From contig SLLP01000270.1 of the NCBI GenBank assembly GCA_007133995.1, positions 1 through 5,266 of the forward strand: a DNA stretch of 5,266 bases. Reading direction: 5' to 3'. A model generated the notes under the pieces. The model did no database searches. It saw nothing but the letters and a program-made list of their open reading frames with translations, and was not told the DNA's origin. The DNA is from Balneolales bacterium. GTDB lineage: Bacteria > Bacteroidota > Rhodothermia > Balneolales > Natronogracilivirgulaceae. The position numbers were made by a program, and so were the translations under genes. Shown piece by piece: positions 4,197 to 5,266 of this stretch. The number at the start of each line of letters is the position of its first letter. The first letter of the stretch is position 1.

Positions 4197-5242
4197 CATC
4201 ACAATCCGGTAATAACCTGTCGCATTCTGATGCGGTTGCCTCGGAGCTGGCCCGGCTCACTTCAATAGCGGAGTTCCGCGGTCTGGAGGTGTACCGTTTT
4301 TTAGGTGAGGAGTGTCCGGCTGCGCTATCCGAAATCGGTCGCCTGCGTGAAAAGGGATTCCAGGCTATTGGAGCCGGTCGCGGAGTGGAGTGTGACCTCG
4401 ATGAGCATGATACCGGAGAAACCGCCTATTACCAGCTCATCGCATGGGATCCAGACGAAAAGGAGATGGTGGCAGTGTACCGTTATCAGCCGGGAAGCCG
4501 AGGATACGGTGCAGGCGGCGGGGAGCTGGATACGAAAACAGGAACGAAGGCAGACACAAAAGCAGGTACAAAAGCAGGTACGGAGCCTGTCCGAAATCTG
4601 CGTACTGCCAGTCTGTTTGACTTTTCTGACACGTTCTGCGAGCAACTGCTGCCACATGCCATCGAGCTGGGCCGTTCGGTCGTCAACCCGTCTGCCAAAC
4701 GCAATCGTTTTGGTTTTTTTGCCATCTGGAAAGGACTTGGAGTATTGCTGTCCATTCATCCGGAGACGCACTATTTTTTTGGTACGGTATCGCTTCACAC
4801 GCATATGAAGCCGGATGCCGCTGAGTGCCTGATCGGTTACCTCCAGCACCACTACCCGCCGCCCGAGCCGATGCTCAGCGCAAAAGAGGAGATTGCCTAC
4901 CATGCGGATGTCCGGAAGGCCTGTATTTCGAAAAAAGGTGAGGCGGAAAAGTTGCCATCGAAACAAGCTGACATTTCGGAGACTGACGTAACCGGAATCC
5001 CGCCCGCTGTGCAGCCAGGTGACCCCGACACACCCGAAAAGCGCATCAAACAACTCACAGCACTCATAGAGCGTTATGATGAATTTGTACCCATGATCCT
5101 GAAATCCTACATGAGTCTCACAAACGACATCTGGTTTGACGGATCGGTGATTGATCATGACTTTTCGGATGCCTGCATCATTAGCCTTATCGTGCCGATC
5201 CGGAATATCGATCCCGGATTTCGCAGCAAATTCATGCAGTAA
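4193..5242 (+). CDS. glsB: GNAT-type N-acyltransferase, GlsB/OlsB-like
   Basis: This 349-residue cytoplasmic enzyme is predicted to transfer a 3-hydroxyacyl chain from acyl carrier protein to the amino group of an amino acid. That is the first step of glycine-lipid (GlsB) or ornithine-lipid (OlsB) synthesis. Family features in order: LEVYRF (31-36), EIGRLREKGFQAIGAGRG (47-64), a DLDEHD stretch (68-73), YYQLIAWD (79-86), VAVYRY (93-98), SLFDFSD (140-146), IELGRSVV (157-164), FFAIWKGLG (175-183), HYFFGTVSL (193-201) and a closing FSDACIISLIVPI strand (324-336). The GAGRG stretch is a variant of the usual GEGTGK. Two non-family inserts are present: a TKAG repeat loop (about 104-132) and a polar linker (about 247-284). 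In-frame stop TGA at 4169 leaves 4193 as the first ATG; the ribosome binding site is weak (GAAG at 4181-4184). The preceding gene carries the partner O-acyltransferase. The amino-acid substrate cannot be read from sequence; glycine is favoured by lineage. Confidence 0.82.
   Translation: MTSQSGNNLSHSDAVASELARLTSIAEFRGLEVYRFLGEECPAALSEIGRLREKGFQAIGAGRGVECDLDEHDTGETAYYQLIAWDPDEKEMVAVYRYQPGSRGYGAGGGELDTKTGTKADTKAGTKAGTEPVRNLRTASLFDFSDTFCEQLLPHAIELGRSVVNPSAKRNRFGFFAIWKGLGVLLSIHPETHYFFGTVSLHTHMKPDAAECLIGYLQHHYPPPEPMLSAKEEIAYHADVRKACISKKGEAEKLPSKQADISETDVTGIPPAVQPGDPDTPEKRIKQLTALIERYDEFVPMILKSYMSLTNDIWFDGSVIDHDFSDACIISLIVPIRNIDPGFRSKFMQ
4532..4582 (+). repeat. 12-bp tandem repeat coding for Thr-Lys-Ala-Gly
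   Basis: Four 12-bp units (4532-4579) read TKTG, TKAD, TKAG, TKAG, plus a final Thr codon. The last two units are identical (ACAAAAGCAGGT). They sit in a Gly-rich insert between the VAVYRY strand and the SLFDFSD segment of the N-acyltransferase domain. As in the 15-bp repeat of the neighbouring gene, the unit is a multiple of three, so expansion keeps the frame. Confidence 0.8.
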
Positions 5243-5266
5243 CAGGGCCCCTGATTTGCGCTAATG

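Noticed and set aside
4325..5158. 277-codon open frame on the minus strand opposite the N-acyltransferase gene
   Set aside because: The plus-strand protein has clear family motifs across the same bases. The minus-strand product is rich in Cys, Arg and Ser without any motif, so it is a shadow frame.
5242..5266. CAGGGCCCCTG palindrome and terminal ATG as a terminator and a new gene start
   Set aside because: The palindrome has only one base between its arms and cannot form a hairpin of useful length. The ATG at 5264 is at the window edge, with no ribosome binding site and no following codons to judge.

Overview
The window looks like chromosomal DNA from the Bacteroidota/Balneolota/Rhodothermota side of the bacterial tree. 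This is an inference. It rests on a glycine-lipid type acyltransferase pair (GlsA-like and GlsB-like) of the kind known from Bacteroidota, a FAS1 lipoprotein, and a fragment of a GLUG-type surface protein. All supported genes are on the + strand. No RNA gene, CRISPR array, insertion sequence or replication origin was seen.

Layout: (1) positions 1-200 hold the 3' end of an alpha/beta-hydrolase or esterase gene. (2) After about 200 bases of spacer with a possible promoter, 404-1540 encodes an exported lipoprotein made of two FAS1 (fasciclin) domains. The domains arose by an in-gene duplication and are 67% identical by hand count. A hairpin follows the gene. (3) 1541-2244 has no intact gene. It contains several hairpins and, at about 1708-2063, the wreck of a GLUG-type surface-protein gene: a signal-peptide-like stretch in one frame, a recognisable mature N-terminus in another, and no C-terminal part. 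(4) 2245-4089 is one uninterrupted 614-codon gene. It joins an N-terminal NRDE/TANGO2-like domain (candidate Cys2 nucleophile) to a complete C-terminal PlsC-type acyltransferase of the GlsA family. (5) 4193-5242 encodes a 349-residue GNAT-type N-acyltransferase of the GlsB/OlsB kind. (6) The last 24 bases are non-coding and end in an ATG that may or may not start another gene.

How the genes may work together: in the known pathway a GlsB-type enzyme N-acylates an amino acid (glycine in Bacteroides, ornithine for OlsB) with a 3-hydroxyacyl chain, and a GlsA-type enzyme O-acylates that hydroxyl, giving a membrane aminolipid. Both are encoded here, 103 bases apart, on the same strand. The unusual element is the TANGO2-like domain fused to the O-acyltransferase. 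It is the best candidate for something undescribed: a third activity, perhaps hydrolytic or regulatory, tied to aminolipid synthesis. Both acyltransferase genes also carry short in-frame tandem repeats (15-bp and 12-bp units) inserted in their domains, and short upstream reading frames whose stop codons overlap their start codons. The hydrolase and FAS1 genes show no clear functional link to the lipid genes.
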